NCBI RefSeq assembly: GCF_003268635.1
Contig: NZ_CP029639.1
Span: forward strand, 879,501 to 943,500
Direction of reading: 5' to 3'
DNA length: 64,000 bases
Origin: Paenibacillus sp. DCT19
GTDB lineage: Bacteria > Bacillota > Bacilli > Paenibacillales > Paenibacillaceae
Shown: piece by piece, positions 54,301 to 62,728 of the stretch
Layout of the letters: the number at the start of each line of letters is the position of its first letter
Numbering within the stretch: position 1 is the stretch's first letter
The notes under the pieces: generated by a model
Told to the model about the DNA's origin: nothing
What the model saw: the letters and a program-made list of their open reading frames with translations, nothing else
Databases searched by the model: none
Made by a program: the position numbers and the translations under genes

Positions 54301-54371
54301 CACTGGAGCTTGCGAGTGAGCCGGGGCGTGGAACGAGTGTTGCCTTCCGTATACCGGATATGCAGTCATAA
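51327..54371 (+). CDS. Hybrid multi-domain sensor kinase (7TMR-DISM, HisKA, REC, LytS-type)
   Basis: This protein of about 1014 residues has an N-terminal helix, an extracellular 7TMR-DISMED2-like domain (about 45-195, GVATYRLRV) and seven transmembrane helices (about 210-410). Then come HisKA with TSHEFKTPLHGV (His436) and HATPase with NLLDNAIKH, DTGAGI and GFGLGLPIAKQL. A receiver follows with VDDQYVN, Asp734 in VILDLMMPG, and LPKPF. At the end lies a second kinase of LytS/YpdA type (QIKPHFLYNVLNS, His825) with its own HATPase (LLQPLVENAIRHG). An internal phosphorelay is likely. The target regulator is not encoded next to it. ATG 51327 is the likely start, with GTG 51315 as an alternative. 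Confidence 0.9.
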   Translation: MSRKIIATLITIAMLFATYGLLLTYFTVNKKTMPIATNGTMDLTNWAFEENGVVRLDGQWEFYPHRLLFSRPLDSESIGDQEPSLIQVPGYWAKQMDTLGVATYRLRVLIDDDSVVYGIKTAAVLISNRLIVNGQVVGSSGDPNLAEDYRALNKPYVSYFTLKQGWNDILVEVANHEFRVASGIGESIHFGKADQISRIRDLATAHDWVVLTAFLIMGLYFIGLFSQRRNDLSLVVFGLVCLFIAAFTSVSGERVLFDVIGPFPFWLYFRIQMVVTVGVGIGFFLYVYTAFRPYSHKWLTKGGLVTGTCLLLLHLGFATQLTTGLLRLVTSLYVTLALLYATYVFVHAVLHKVAGSWYLAVAAMALNAMILNQNLNVYFGVPIYSLAPVEPFLVLLMLALLMSLRFSNAFQRIEELSEQLLETDKHKDDFLARTSHEFKTPLHGVINISRSMLDDVANPVTAGQREKLQLMIEVTRKLSQLVYDILDLSKLKQGEFRIVLAPVDVRSVVEIQIRFYAYLCTEKDIQLINQIPADLPLAQADENRISQVISNLLDNAIKHTEHGTIVVTGKEHGGLLQFEVRDTGAGIDPENLPHIYEPFKSTEETRKRGFGLGLPIAKQLIDLQGGELAVMSTLGVGTTFTFTLPMALQHSDPWVPSSTSYAHPLEKEYSFSTPYIMNPEGHRTVLIVDDQYVNLKVLLDALQSLNYRVIAVKDGYEALEQIDQPGRIDLVILDLMMPGMSGYEVCLEIRKRYSLLDLPVLMVTAALQPQDKVAAFQVGANDYLPKPFDLEELKARIGSLLAMKESLGRAVHMEVAFLQSQIKPHFLYNVLNSIVSSSYTDVELARNMIIALADYLRGSFRFSNTDERIEFDEEFQLIQTYVEIEQARFGDRICFKYDIPEAAYRSKMPPLLLQPLVENAIRHGIGARNEGGTVKLKAERYEDYWLFTVTDDGVGISPERIDLLLEQNESNVEHGVGLRNINKRLRFEYGTSLELASEPGRGTSVAFRIPDMQS

Positions 54372-54445
54372 TGGGGAAGTGTGTTAAACCAAAGGTGTTC
54401 GAAAAACAGCGCGGTAATATGAGTATACCGCATGGAAACTAGAGA

Positions 54446-54484
54446 AGTGGAACAAGGACTACGGAGCCCTCGTTCCGCTTTTTC
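54446..54484 (+). terminator. Terminator of the hybrid kinase
   Basis: AGTGGAAC pairs with GTTCCGCT (one wobble), extended by AGG/CCT inside, and is followed by TTTTT. Confidence 0.75.
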
Positions 54485-54773
54485 TCATTCAGGGTGTAAT
54501 ACTTGATGATTTATTGAATGAAATGATTGAACAGATGGATCAAAGAAGTTGGGTTTAATGTGGGCAATGAAGTTGTCATGCTCCATACAGTGGTTTTATA
54601 ATGGTACATTCAATATGTTTAAGATATTCATTTCTGTACAGGCAACTTTGTTTATTCAGGCTAGCGTGAGAAGTATGCTTCTCTCGGGGTATGATATAAT
54701 CGGTCTACAGATGGTTTATCATTATCATTTCGGGATAAAAAATTTCCCTAGTATGCATAGAGAGGTTTTGGAT

Positions 54774-55766
54774 ATGACGAAGGACAATTTTTGGCGTGAA
54801 TTACCACGACCATTTTTTATACTGGCACCGATGGAGGATGTGACGGATGTTGTGTTTCGTCATGTTGTGAGTGAAGCAGGGCGACCAGATGTATTTTTTA
54901 CGGAATTTGCGAACACGGAGAGCTACTGTCACCCAGAGGGGAACAAAAGTGTGCGCGGACGTTTGACATTTACAGCGGACGAACAGCCCATTGTGGCTCA
55001 TATCTGGGGAGATAAACCGGAATTCTTTCGTGAGATGAGTATCGGTATGGCAAAAGAAGGCTTCCAAGGCATCGACATTAATATGGGTTGTCCTGTAGCC
55101 AATGTGGCAGAGAATGGGAAGGGGAGCGGCCTGATCTGCCGTCCCGCAATTGCTGCGGAGATCATCCAGGCTGCCAAAGCCGGAGGACTTCCTGTCAGTG
55201 TGAAAACAAGACTGGGGTTCACAGAAGTAGACGAATGGCGCGACTGGTTAACTCATATTTTGCAGCAGGATATTGTGAATCTGTCCATTCATCTGCGGAC
55301 TAGAGAGGAAATGAGCAAAGTCGATGCGCATTGGGAACTGATCCCTGAGATTAAGAAACTTCGAGATGAGATTGCGCCGCATACACTTCTGACGATTAAC
55401 GGCGATATTCCTGATCGTGAGACTGGTTTGAAGCTCGCTGAACAGTATGGGGTGGATGGTATTATGATTGGGCGGGGCATTTTCCAGAATCCGTTTGCCT
55501 TTGAGAAGGAGCCTAAGGAACACAGTAGCGAGGAATTGCTCAATCTGCTAAGGTTGCACTTGGATCTCCATGATCAATATTCAGCACAAGAGCCACGTTC
55601 ATTCAGCGCGCTTACCCGTTTCTTCAAAATCTATGTTCGTGGATTCCGAGGCGCAAGTGAGCTTCGCAATGACTTAATGAATGCAAAATCAACAAGTGTC
55701 GTGCGGACGTTACTCGACGAATTTGGAAGCAAGAGTCAAGATGGGGTAGAGGAAAGCGGAGTCTAG
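54774..55766 (+). CDS. tRNA-dihydrouridine synthase (Dus family)
   Basis: Flavin-dependent enzyme that reduces uridine to dihydrouridine in tRNA. It has [16 protein letters not shown] at the N-terminus, the FMN-barrel motif [21 protein letters not shown] with the conserved Cys, [26 protein letters not shown] and [14 protein letters not shown]. Its length of 330 residues is normal. ATG 54774 has AGAGG eight bases upstream. In-frame codons back to 54549 lack a ribosome site and add an atypical hydrophobic leader. It is monocistronic with a terminator after it. Confidence 0.92.
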   Translation: MTKDNFWRELPRPFFILAPMEDVTDVVFRHVVSEAGRPDVFFTEFANTESYCHPEGNKSVRGRLTFTADEQPIVAHIWGDKPEFFREMSIGMAKEGFQGIDINMGCPVANVAENGKGSGLICRPAIAAEIIQAAKAGGLPVSVKTRLGFTEVDEWRDWLTHILQQDIVNLSIHLRTREEMSKVDAHWELIPEIKKLRDEIAPHTLLTINGDIPDRETGLKLAEQYGVDGIMIGRGIFQNPFAFEKEPKEHSSEELLNLLRLHLDLHDQYSAQEPRSFSALTRFFKIYVRGFRGASELRNDLMNAKSTSVVRTLLDEFGSKSQDGVEESGV

Positions 55767-55806
55767 GATACCGATACTCTGAGGAAAATTATATATACTC
55801 AAAATG

Positions 55807-55872
55807 CACCCCTTAGAATGAACATTGCGATAAACTACGAGTTAATCCAATGTAATTCTAGGGGTTTTTTGG
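55807..55872 (+). terminator. Long-stem terminator of the dus gene
   Basis: ACCCCTTAGAAT pairs with ATTCTAGGGGT (one bulged T), extended inward by ACATTG/CAATGT, followed by six T. Confidence 0.7.
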
Positions 55873-55930
55873 TATGTGGATTTATAGGAACGTTAATCTG
55901 AAGACGTCTACATATTCTCTCGCTAATAAA

Positions 55931-55964
55931 TGATATTGATAATCAAACTCATTTAGAATACGAT
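55931..55964 (+). promoter_or_regulatory. Fur box overlapping the promoter of the siderophore operon
   Basis: TGATATTGATAATCA at 55931-55945 matches the 7-1-7 Fur consensus TGATAATnATTATCA in 12 of 14 fixed positions. It overlaps a -35 TTGATA (55936-55941), and a -10 TACGAT (55959-55964) follows at 17-base spacing. Iron-loaded Fur would block this promoter, so the operon should be induced by iron starvation. Confidence 0.7.
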
Positions 55965-56000
55965 CTATATTAAAATGTAATTTAAAAGGAGTGAACAGAG

Positions 56001-58007
56001 ATGCATGGAGAACCGGGCTTAACTAATCATTTCACGGATGAAATGATTGAGAAAATTGCTCGATTATGGTCACACACTCCCATTTCATTAATAGACGTAC
56101 GCAGTCAATGGGTTCATTCGAGCCGCCCAATTGAAAATTATCGAATGCCCAGCAGTATGTTGGTGTACACATTTGGTGGGTCAGCGGATATTAAGTTGAA
56201 TCATGTCCATTACAGTATGAATCGGTTTGGGATTTTTCATGGAGGCAAAGGAACGGAACTAAGTATTTGGCCTTCTGATGTACAGATCCATGCAGTTATG
56301 GTTCTGTATAAACCAGAATCGCCGTCTTTTTATAAAAAGGAAGTGCTTCGGTTACTGGATCAGATCAATCCCTTTATACAGCTATACGGTTACTCACCCA
56401 AAAACCCGATCCAATTCCAAGACAAATTCCAGCAGATGTTGGACAGTTGGCAACGTATAACCGCAATGAATCAATTTCGTGCCAAAAATCTGCTGTATCA
56501 AATCATCTATGATATTTACAAAGATATGCAAACAGAAGGTGTACATTTTCTTCAACCCGATCCGGTCAGTTCAGCCAAACAATATCTGAATGAACATTAC
56601 ACAGAACCAATTCTGTTTCAAGAAATAGCTGATATGTTTTCCATTAGCAACGGGCAATTGACTCGTTTGTTCAAGAAAAAGGAGGGTATGGGACTACAAG
56701 AGTATTTGATCCAAAAACGACTTGAGGTAGCCCGCACGCTTCTGATCAATACGGAATCAACCATCAAAGAGATTGCTCTAGGTTGCGGTTTTATCGATGA
56801 GAAGAACCTGTTTCGTATGTTTAGGAAGCACTATAAGATGACACCTAACGATTATAGGAAAATAAATGCACTCCGCATGCCGGATTATGGTATTGATAAT
56901 GATTCTCACCATTTATACAATGAGGAAGGACTAGGTAATCTAGTCAAAATTCATAGTGACGGGGAGCTAACCATGTTTGGACAAACAAGAAGTAAGGAAG
57001 TATTCATAGCTGCAATGATGAGCTTGATGTTGTTATTATCAGCGTGCTCGGGTGCTACACCAGTGAATAACGGAGCCTCAAGTGGGACATCTGCACAGAC
57101 ACAACAGGTTCAATCTTCAGGAAGTACGGAGAAAAATGTAACAGAATCAACATCGCAGACAAGAAAGGTCAGTACGATTATGGGGGAAATAGAGATCCCA
57201 TCTGATCCTGAGCGAGTAGTCGTGAATTGGTACGCTGGAGATGCGGTTACTTTAGGCTTAAACATTGTGGGTACAACGGTTGGGCAGAGTAAAGAGGACT
57301 CTTACAACAAGCTTCCTTATTGGGAAGAGTTATCTAAATATACGTTCATTGAGAAGTGGGAACCAGAAGATGTAATGGCATTAGAACCAGATTTGATTAT
57401 TACACATAAGGAAGAGGACTTCGATAAATTCAAAAATATTGCTCCTGTGCTTGTGATTTCAGGTAACGAAATGACACCAACAGAGAGATTGAAGTTTCTA
57501 GGAGAAGCGACTGGACGGGGAGACATTGCGACTCAAGTGCTGGATAACTTTGAGACCAAGCTGGCTTCTGCTAAACAATTAATCAGTAGTGATCGATTCA
57601 AAGACCAGACGTTTACTATTAATCAGGATTGGGGTTCAACCGGATCGTGGGCAGGCATTGGATTCGAGAGTGAGTCCCGCGGAGGAACCCTTCTCTACAA
57701 CTTCTTGGGAACGAAACTTCCAGATAAAGTACAGGCACTGCTTGATAAATCAGGAGATGATTACGCCATGCTTAGTTATGAAGTGGCTCATGAGTATTTT
57801 GGTGACTATGTATTGTGGTTTGAATCTCCGGGCAAAGAATCAGAGTACCAAAAGACAGAAATATGGAACAGTATTCCGGCGGTTACCAATCAAAAAGTTG
57901 CAATTATTTCGACAGAGGAATATGGATTATTCTTTTTCTCCGACGTAGCTGCGATGACTGCACAATTGGATTATATTACGAACCTTCTCCAGTCCCTAGA
58001 AGGCTAA
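56001..58007 (+). CDS. AraC regulator fused in frame to a FeuA-like siderophore-binding lipoprotein
   Basis: This 668-residue frame has two distinct proteins. Residues 1-290 resemble YbbB/Btr regulators: an N-terminal ligand part and two AraC HTH motifs (ILFQEIADMFSISNGQLTRLFK, IKEIALGCGFIDEKNLFRMFRKHY, TPNDYRKIN). After a 30-residue linker comes a lipoprotein signal (VFIAAMMSLMLLLSAC, lipobox Cys349) and a full periplasmic-binding domain of FeuA type (STIMGEIEIPSDPERVV, EPDLIITHKEED). ATG 56973 just before the signal has GGGGAG at six bases, so a separate 344-residue lipoprotein can start there. Regulators followed by feuA are common in Bacillales. Here the stop codon between them is missing. 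It is either a true fusion with an internal start or a lost stop. Confidence 0.85.
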   Translation: MHGEPGLTNHFTDEMIEKIARLWSHTPISLIDVRSQWVHSSRPIENYRMPSSMLVYTFGGSADIKLNHVHYSMNRFGIFHGGKGTELSIWPSDVQIHAVMVLYKPESPSFYKKEVLRLLDQINPFIQLYGYSPKNPIQFQDKFQQMLDSWQRITAMNQFRAKNLLYQIIYDIYKDMQTEGVHFLQPDPVSSAKQYLNEHYTEPILFQEIADMFSISNGQLTRLFKKKEGMGLQEYLIQKRLEVARTLLINTESTIKEIALGCGFIDEKNLFRMFRKHYKMTPNDYRKINALRMPDYGIDNDSHHLYNEEGLGNLVKIHSDGELTMFGQTRSKEVFIAAMMSLMLLLSACSGATPVNNGASSGTSAQTQQVQSSGSTEKNVTESTSQTRKVSTIMGEIEIPSDPERVVVNWYAGDAVTLGLNIVGTTVGQSKEDSYNKLPYWEELSKYTFIEKWEPEDVMALEPDLIITHKEEDFDKFKNIAPVLVISGNEMTPTERLKFLGEATGRGDIATQVLDNFETKLASAKQLISSDRFKDQTFTINQDWGSTGSWAGIGFESESRGGTLLYNFLGTKLPDKVQALLDKSGDDYAMLSYEVAHEYFGDYVLWFESPGKESEYQKTEIWNSIPAVTNQKVAIISTEEYGLFFFSDVAAMTAQLDYITNLLQSLEG

Positions 58008-58008
58008 T

Positions 58009-59036
58009 ATGGAAGAAAGTCAATACTCCGCTTCTGTACTCTCCAAAAGACGACTTCTGTTGTACACGTTAATAGGGTTGGTACTCTTAATTCTCACATC
58101 AATAGCTTCCATTTCCTTAGGTGCAGCGGATATGCAATTTTCCACCGCATGGGGAGCTATTTTTCACTTTAATGCAACAATCACAGAGCATCAGATTGTC
58201 CGAACATTACGAGTTCCTCGTACTATTGCAGACATCGTTGTTGGCAGCAGTCTTGCTCTATGTGGTGCAATCATGCAAGGAACTACGCGTAATCCTTTAG
58301 CCGACTCGGGACTGATGGGCATTAGTTCAGGTGCGGTATTTGCTATAGCACTAAGCATGGCCTTTTTTCCAACCTCTACATACGGTTTGACTATGCTGTT
58401 CGCATGTGTAGGTGCAGCCATTACAACGGGACTAACTTACTTTATTGCTTCAGTTGGCAAACGAGGTATGACACCTCAGCGGTTGGTGTTGGGGGGATGT
58501 CCATAACGATGCTCTTTGGCGCATTTTCTCAGTTCATAGCAATTAGATATCAATTGGGAGAATCACTGGCTTATTGGACTGCTGGGGGAACGGCAGGAGC
58601 AACATGGAGTGAACTGATGTTTGTTACTCCTATATTTCTAGCAGGTGTCGTTGCATCTCTGGTGTTGTCTCCTTTTGTAGCTGCGATGAGTTTAGGTGAA
58701 GAGGTAGCCTCAGGCTTAGGATTAAAAACAAAATATATTTTACTGATGTCAACGATTATCGTACTTGTTTTAACGGGTATGTCCGTTATCGTAGTAGGCT
58801 CTGTTGGATTTGTCGGTCTAATCACACCACACATTGTCCGGCGGTTAGTTGGTGTAGATTATCGTTATATCATTCCGGTATCGGGTATATATGGTGCACT
58901 CTTGACGGTTTCAGCGGATTTGGCAGGTCGTCTGATTAATAAGCCCTATGAAACGCCGATTGGCGTTACCTTTGCTGTAATTGGTGTCCCCTATTTTCTG
59001 TATCTGGTTCGTAAGCAGAGGAGGGGAATGGAATGA
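58009..59036 (+). pseudogene. FecCD-type siderophore permease, frameshifted
   Basis: First permease of the iron-siderophore ABC transporter, many helices. The first frame (58009-58506) has PRTIADIVVGSSLALCGAIMQGTTRNPLADSGLMGISSGA and ends in VLGGCP. The second frame takes over at ATG 58497 (MSITMLFGAFSQF) and runs through VGLITPHIVRRLVG to 59036. The break is at a run of six G (58491-58496). One more G restores QRLVLGGMSITML, the normal family sequence. A real deletion or a homopolymer error are both possible. It starts two bases after the binding-protein stop and overlaps the second permease (ATGA). Confidence 0.88.
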
Positions 59037-60046
59037 AAATGCGCCGAGCTTCGACTGTAAAGGCCGTCATCATGATGCTGGCCACATCCTGTCTCATCTT
59101 TGTCATTGCCCTGATTAGCATTAATTCAGGAAAGATGAATTTGACGCCGCTTGAAGTATGGCACGTACTGATGGGTCAAGGAACAGATCAGCAAAACATA
59201 ATTGTTTATGACTTTCGCCTTCCTCGCATTGTACTAGCAATCCTTGTTGGTATAGGGATGGGCGTATCGGGCTGTGTGATGCAAACCTTAATGCGTAACG
59301 ATATGGCTAGTCCAGGCACACTGGGTATTAACGCAGGAACCGGATTATTTGTCCTAATTTTCGTCGTGATTTTCTCGGTACAAGGTGTTTCTTCTGCGAT
59401 TATTTTGCCACTTTTAGCCTTCATTGGCGGGATGACGGCAGCCATTTTAATTTTTGTATTGGCTTATCGCCGTGGACAGGAGATATCTCCAACCTCGTTG
59501 ATATTAACTGGCGTGGCGCTGGCAAGCGGCTATAGTGCTTTTACGATTATGCTAACGCTCAAGCTGGATCATAATCAGATGGATTTTATGATTCGCTGGT
59601 TTGCAGGAGAATTGTGGGGAGATGATTGGCGATATCTACGTGTGTTGATCCCATGGACTTTAATTCTATGTGTATATGTATTCTACAAATCCCGAGTGCT
59701 TAATGCGTTGAAGTTAGGAAATCCGTTAGCGAGAGGGCTCGGTGTGGCAGTAAAGCCTGAATTCATCGGTTTGTCAGTAGCGGCGGTTGCCTTATCCTCA
59801 GCTAGTGTCTCGCTTGGTGGAAACTTCTTCTTCGTTGGATTGATTGCTCCACATATTTCCCGAAAATTAGTAGGTCATAATCATAAGCTTTTGGTGCCTG
59901 CCTCTTGCCTAACCGGTGCTGTGATTGTACTGCTAGCAGACACAATTAGCCGTACGATCAGCTTTGGTGTCAGTATTCCGACAGGCATTTTAATTACAAT
60001 ATTGAGCACTCCATATTTTTTGTACTTGATGTCAAAAGCAAATTGA
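59033..60046 (+). CDS. FecCD-type siderophore ABC permease
   Basis: Second permease subunit, 337 residues, about nine or ten helices. It has the signatures YDFRLPRIVLAILVGIGMGVSGCVMQTLMRN, SPGTLGINAGTG, the coupling region GNPLARGLGV and FVGLIAPHISRKLVGHNH. It forms the membrane channel with the preceding permease. No ATPase gene is present in the operon, so a shared ATPase of the YusV/FhuC kind elsewhere must energise it. It overlaps the gene before it by 4 bases. Confidence 0.92.
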   Translation: MKMRRASTVKAVIMMLATSCLIFVIALISINSGKMNLTPLEVWHVLMGQGTDQQNIIVYDFRLPRIVLAILVGIGMGVSGCVMQTLMRNDMASPGTLGINAGTGLFVLIFVVIFSVQGVSSAIILPLLAFIGGMTAAILIFVLAYRRGQEISPTSLILTGVALASGYSAFTIMLTLKLDHNQMDFMIRWFAGELWGDDWRYLRVLIPWTLILCVYVFYKSRVLNALKLGNPLARGLGVAVKPEFIGLSVAAVALSSASVSLGGNFFFVGLIAPHISRKLVGHNHKLLVPASCLTGAVIVLLADTISRTISFGVSIPTGILITILSTPYFLYLMSKAN

Positions 60047-60063
60047 ATAGAGGAGGAATCATC

Positions 60064-61110
60064 TTGGATGAACTTTACGATCTTACGATCATTGGCGGAG
60101 GACCAGCTGGCCTATATGCTGCCTTCTATAGCGGAATGCGTGATATGAAAACCAAAATAATTGAGGCAAATGAAGAATTGGGTGGTGTCTTGCGTACGTT
60201 TCCAGAAAAAATGATCTGGGATGTCGGCGGAACTGCACCGGTTCGCGGGGAAGAATTAATTCGCAGAACGATCGAACAGGGGAAAACCTTTCAGCCAACC
60301 ATGGCAATGGGACAAAAAATAACCAACTTCGAGCGGATGGAAGATGGCACAATTCGTTTATACGCCGAGACGGGGGAACAGCATCTTACCAAAACCGTGC
60401 TGCTCGCCGTAGGCTATGGTATACCTAAACCGGTTAAACTTGAATTGGATGGTGCGGAGCGCTTTGAAGTGAATAATCTGTTTTATACCGTGACCCATAT
60501 GGATTATTATCGGAATAAACGAGTACTTATTTCCGGTGGTGGCGATACGGCGGTAGATTGGGCAAATGAACTTGAAGGCATTGCAGCCGAGGTGACTGTG
60601 GTCCATAGGCGTAATCAATTTGGCGGTCACGAACAGCCTGTAAAGCAGATGATGGAGTCCTCGGTTAGAGTATACACACCTTATACTATTTCAGGTTTGC
60701 ATGCGAATGCTGGTGGAGATGCCATAGCTTACGTGGAGATATCTCGTCTTGATGAGAATGGAGAAATGCAGCAAGAGAAGGAACGGATTGATATCGATGC
60801 CGTTATTGTAAATCATGGTACACGTAGTGATTGGGGAGAACTTGGCGATTGGAAAATGGATCGAGGCGAATGGAATAAGTTCCGAGTGAATGATCGAATG
60901 GAAACCAGTTTGCCCGGTTTTTACTGTGCTGGTGATGCTGCGGGTTACGCAGCGAAAATTGGTCTAATTGCGACGGCATTCAGCGACTCCATTATTGCAG
61001 TTAACCAAGCCAAAGCTTATATTGACCCAACTGCCAGAAGAATGGCCTCTGTCTCCTCGCATAGCGAGATATTTTATGAGTGGAATAAAGCTCTTCAGGA
61101 AAGTAAGTGA
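60064..61110 (+). CDS. Ferredoxin/flavodoxin--NADP+ reductase (YumC-type, thioredoxin-reductase-like)
   Basis: FAD/NADPH flavoprotein of 348 residues without the redox-active CxxC of thioredoxin reductase. It has DLTIIGGGPAGLYAAFYSG for FAD, KRVLISGGGDTAVDWANEL and VVHRR for NADPH, and FYCAGDAAGYAAKIGLIATAFSD near the end. TTG 60064 has AGAGGAGG nine bases upstream. The in-frame TTG at 60043 overlaps the permease end. Lying last in an iron-uptake operon, it probably supplies electrons to reduce or release iron from the imported siderophore, a common arrangement in Bacillales. Confidence 0.9.
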   Translation: MDELYDLTIIGGGPAGLYAAFYSGMRDMKTKIIEANEELGGVLRTFPEKMIWDVGGTAPVRGEELIRRTIEQGKTFQPTMAMGQKITNFERMEDGTIRLYAETGEQHLTKTVLLAVGYGIPKPVKLELDGAERFEVNNLFYTVTHMDYYRNKRVLISGGGDTAVDWANELEGIAAEVTVVHRRNQFGGHEQPVKQMMESSVRVYTPYTISGLHANAGGDAIAYVEISRLDENGEMQQEKERIDIDAVIVNHGTRSDWGELGDWKMDRGEWNKFRVNDRMETSLPGFYCAGDAAGYAAKIGLIATAFSDSIIAVNQAKAYIDPTARRMASVSSHSEIFYEWNKALQESK

Positions 61111-61160
61111 TGAGTAATAGATTATGAAACGCATAGGAATTGTTTTTCAAAAATTCTAAA

Positions 61161-61193
61161 AAAAGAAGCGGGAATGATGCCGCTTCTTTTTTA
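61161..61193. terminator. Bidirectional terminator
   Basis: AAAAGAAGCGG and CCGCTTCTTTT form a perfect 11-bp stem on an 8-base loop with A and T tracts on both sides. It can end both the siderophore operon and the convergent minus-strand gene. Confidence 0.9.
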
Positions 61194-61214
61194 TCTCGTT
61201 ATACTTCCAGAACC

Positions 61215-62273
61215 TCAGCGAGAATACTCTGGTTGCGCCATCGCCACTGGCTGAGGATTAGCAAGCACCCATTGCACCGCTAATTCGCATAATCTGGCAG
61301 GCGCATCATAGTCCGAACCCTTACGAAGCCTACTAACCAGGTCAGTTGCTTCTTGCAGAAGTGCCGGAGCTAATGGTGTACCCGTGGCCAAGTGCCGAAT
61401 CAGTGCATCCAGCATCTTACGATACTGAGCATCCCAGTTGCCACCACCATTGTCCAATACTTCATGGGACACGCGCCCTGTGATCCGGATAATCTCTCCC
61501 TGTACCGTTTGGGCATGTCCCTTAGGCGGGATAAGATACTCCCACAGCTCTTGGTGCTGCTTGGGCCAGGTGCTCGTCGTTACCTGAATGGGCGTAGTTC
61601 CATCATGCATGATCCGTTTCGCTACCGGCTCCACATCAAAGAGCTGATACAGCTTGAGTAACGCGTCTGAGACTTCGTCAACACGGTCTTTATTATACTT
61701 TTCTCGGATGAATTCAAAATCCTTGCCAATTCGTTTCACCGAATCTTTCATCGCTGGGGTGACTGACGCTCCGGCATCCAATAAAACCTTAGAAATCTCT
61801 GTCACGTTAACAATATTTGTATTTCGGCAATTGACTAATCCCTTAGCCAGCGGAGTATTTCCCATTTTATTCTCCACGTTAATATCCGCACCGTGGTTAA
61901 CCAATTCTTGTACCGCTTGAGTTCTAAACGAATTTACGGCTGCGTGCAGCGGTGTTTCGTTCTGGTAATCGACGGCGTCCAGCTCTGCCCCTAACTCAAG
62001 GAGTAGAGCTACATTTCCTGACCAGTGTGAAGCATGGGCATGCAGAGGTGTACGCTGGTATTTGTCTTGAGCGTTAATATCCGCTCCTTGCTCTACTAGC
62101 CAGCGAACGAGTTCATCGGAAATCTGCCGAAAGCTGAGAGCCGTACCTTTGCTATAGCCTCCGCGGGCATCCCATTCGCATTGCTCAAATACCTCTTTGA
62201 CGGCAGCAATGTCATTATCTTTAATAAGTTGTTCAATACCGGCGGGTAAGGTTGTTTTCTTCTTCTTAGCCAT
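61215..62273 (-). CDS. Ankyrin-repeat protein
   Basis: This 352-residue cytoplasmic protein begins with a lysine-rich start (MAKKKKTTLP), then at least four ankyrin repeats (about 15-170: LVRWLVEQGADINAQDKYQRTPLHAH, NVALLLELGAELDAVDYQNETPLHAA, AVQELVNHGADINVENKMGNTPLA, ISKVLLDAGASVTPAM). A C-terminal alpha-helical region with EYLIPPKGHAQTVQGEIIRITGRVSHE resembles a domain often attached to bacterial ankyrin proteins. It probably mediates protein contacts. The ATG is preceded by GAGAGGGAGAAACG on the minus strand. Confidence 0.85.
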   Translation of the reverse strand: MAKKKKTTLPAGIEQLIKDNDIAAVKEVFEQCEWDARGGYSKGTALSFRQISDELVRWLVEQGADINAQDKYQRTPLHAHASHWSGNVALLLELGAELDAVDYQNETPLHAAVNSFRTQAVQELVNHGADINVENKMGNTPLAKGLVNCRNTNIVNVTEISKVLLDAGASVTPAMKDSVKRIGKDFEFIREKYNKDRVDEVSDALLKLYQLFDVEPVAKRIMHDGTTPIQVTTSTWPKQHQELWEYLIPPKGHAQTVQGEIIRITGRVSHEVLDNGGGNWDAQYRKMLDALIRHLATGTPLAPALLQEATDLVSRLRKGSDYDAPARLCELAVQWVLANPQPVAMAQPEYSR

Positions 62274-62309
62274 TCGTTTCTCCCTCTCATCTATAAGTAG
62301 TGACCTTCT

Positions 62310-62660
62310 TCAACTGATAAAATGGTTATACACGTACACACTAAGCCACACAGCAAGTAGAACCCATACGATAATGAACAAGGTAGCCGTGTACCAGTTT
62401 CTAGGTTTGCTTAACATCTCCTGTGCTTTGGGTCTGTTCTCTTCAATGACCACCTGAGGTATCATTTTCAGGGCGAGGATTATGCCTATTGGAACGATAA
62501 TAAGGTCATCCACATAGCCTAGAATCGGTATAAAGTCTGGAATAAGGTCGATGGGGCTGAATGCATAAGCTACAACACACAATGTAAACAGTTTAGCAAA
62601 CCATTTCACTCTAGGATCACGGTAGGATAGATACAATACGAGCAGATTGGATTTCAGCAA
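62310..62660 (-). CDS. DUF1232 (YkvA-like) membrane protein
   Basis: Small membrane protein of about 116 residues with the DUF1232 core SYRDPRVKWFAKLF, AYAFSPIDLIPDFIPILGYVDDLIIVPIGI and a C-terminal transmembrane helix (ATLFIIVWVLLAVWLSVYV). Function is unknown. The start is unclear. TTG 62660 has no good ribosome site, and the open frame continues upstream (IAVLQIIKQTAK), where GAGGGGG precedes a non-standard codon. Confidence 0.75.
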   Translation of the reverse strand: MLKSNLLVLYLSYRDPRVKWFAKLFTLCVVAYAFSPIDLIPDFIPILGYVDDLIIVPIGIILALKMIPQVVIEENRPKAQEMLSKPRNWYTATLFIIVWVLLAVWLSVYVYNHFIS

Positions 62661-62728
62661 TTTCGCAGTTTGTTTTATTATTTGTAATACGGCGATAGCC
62701 CCCTCTATATATGTACAACTTATTTACC

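Noticed and set aside
54549..54773. 75-residue N-terminal extension of the dihydrouridine synthase
   Set aside because: It is unlike the family and lacks a ribosome site. ATG 54774 has AGAGG at good spacing.
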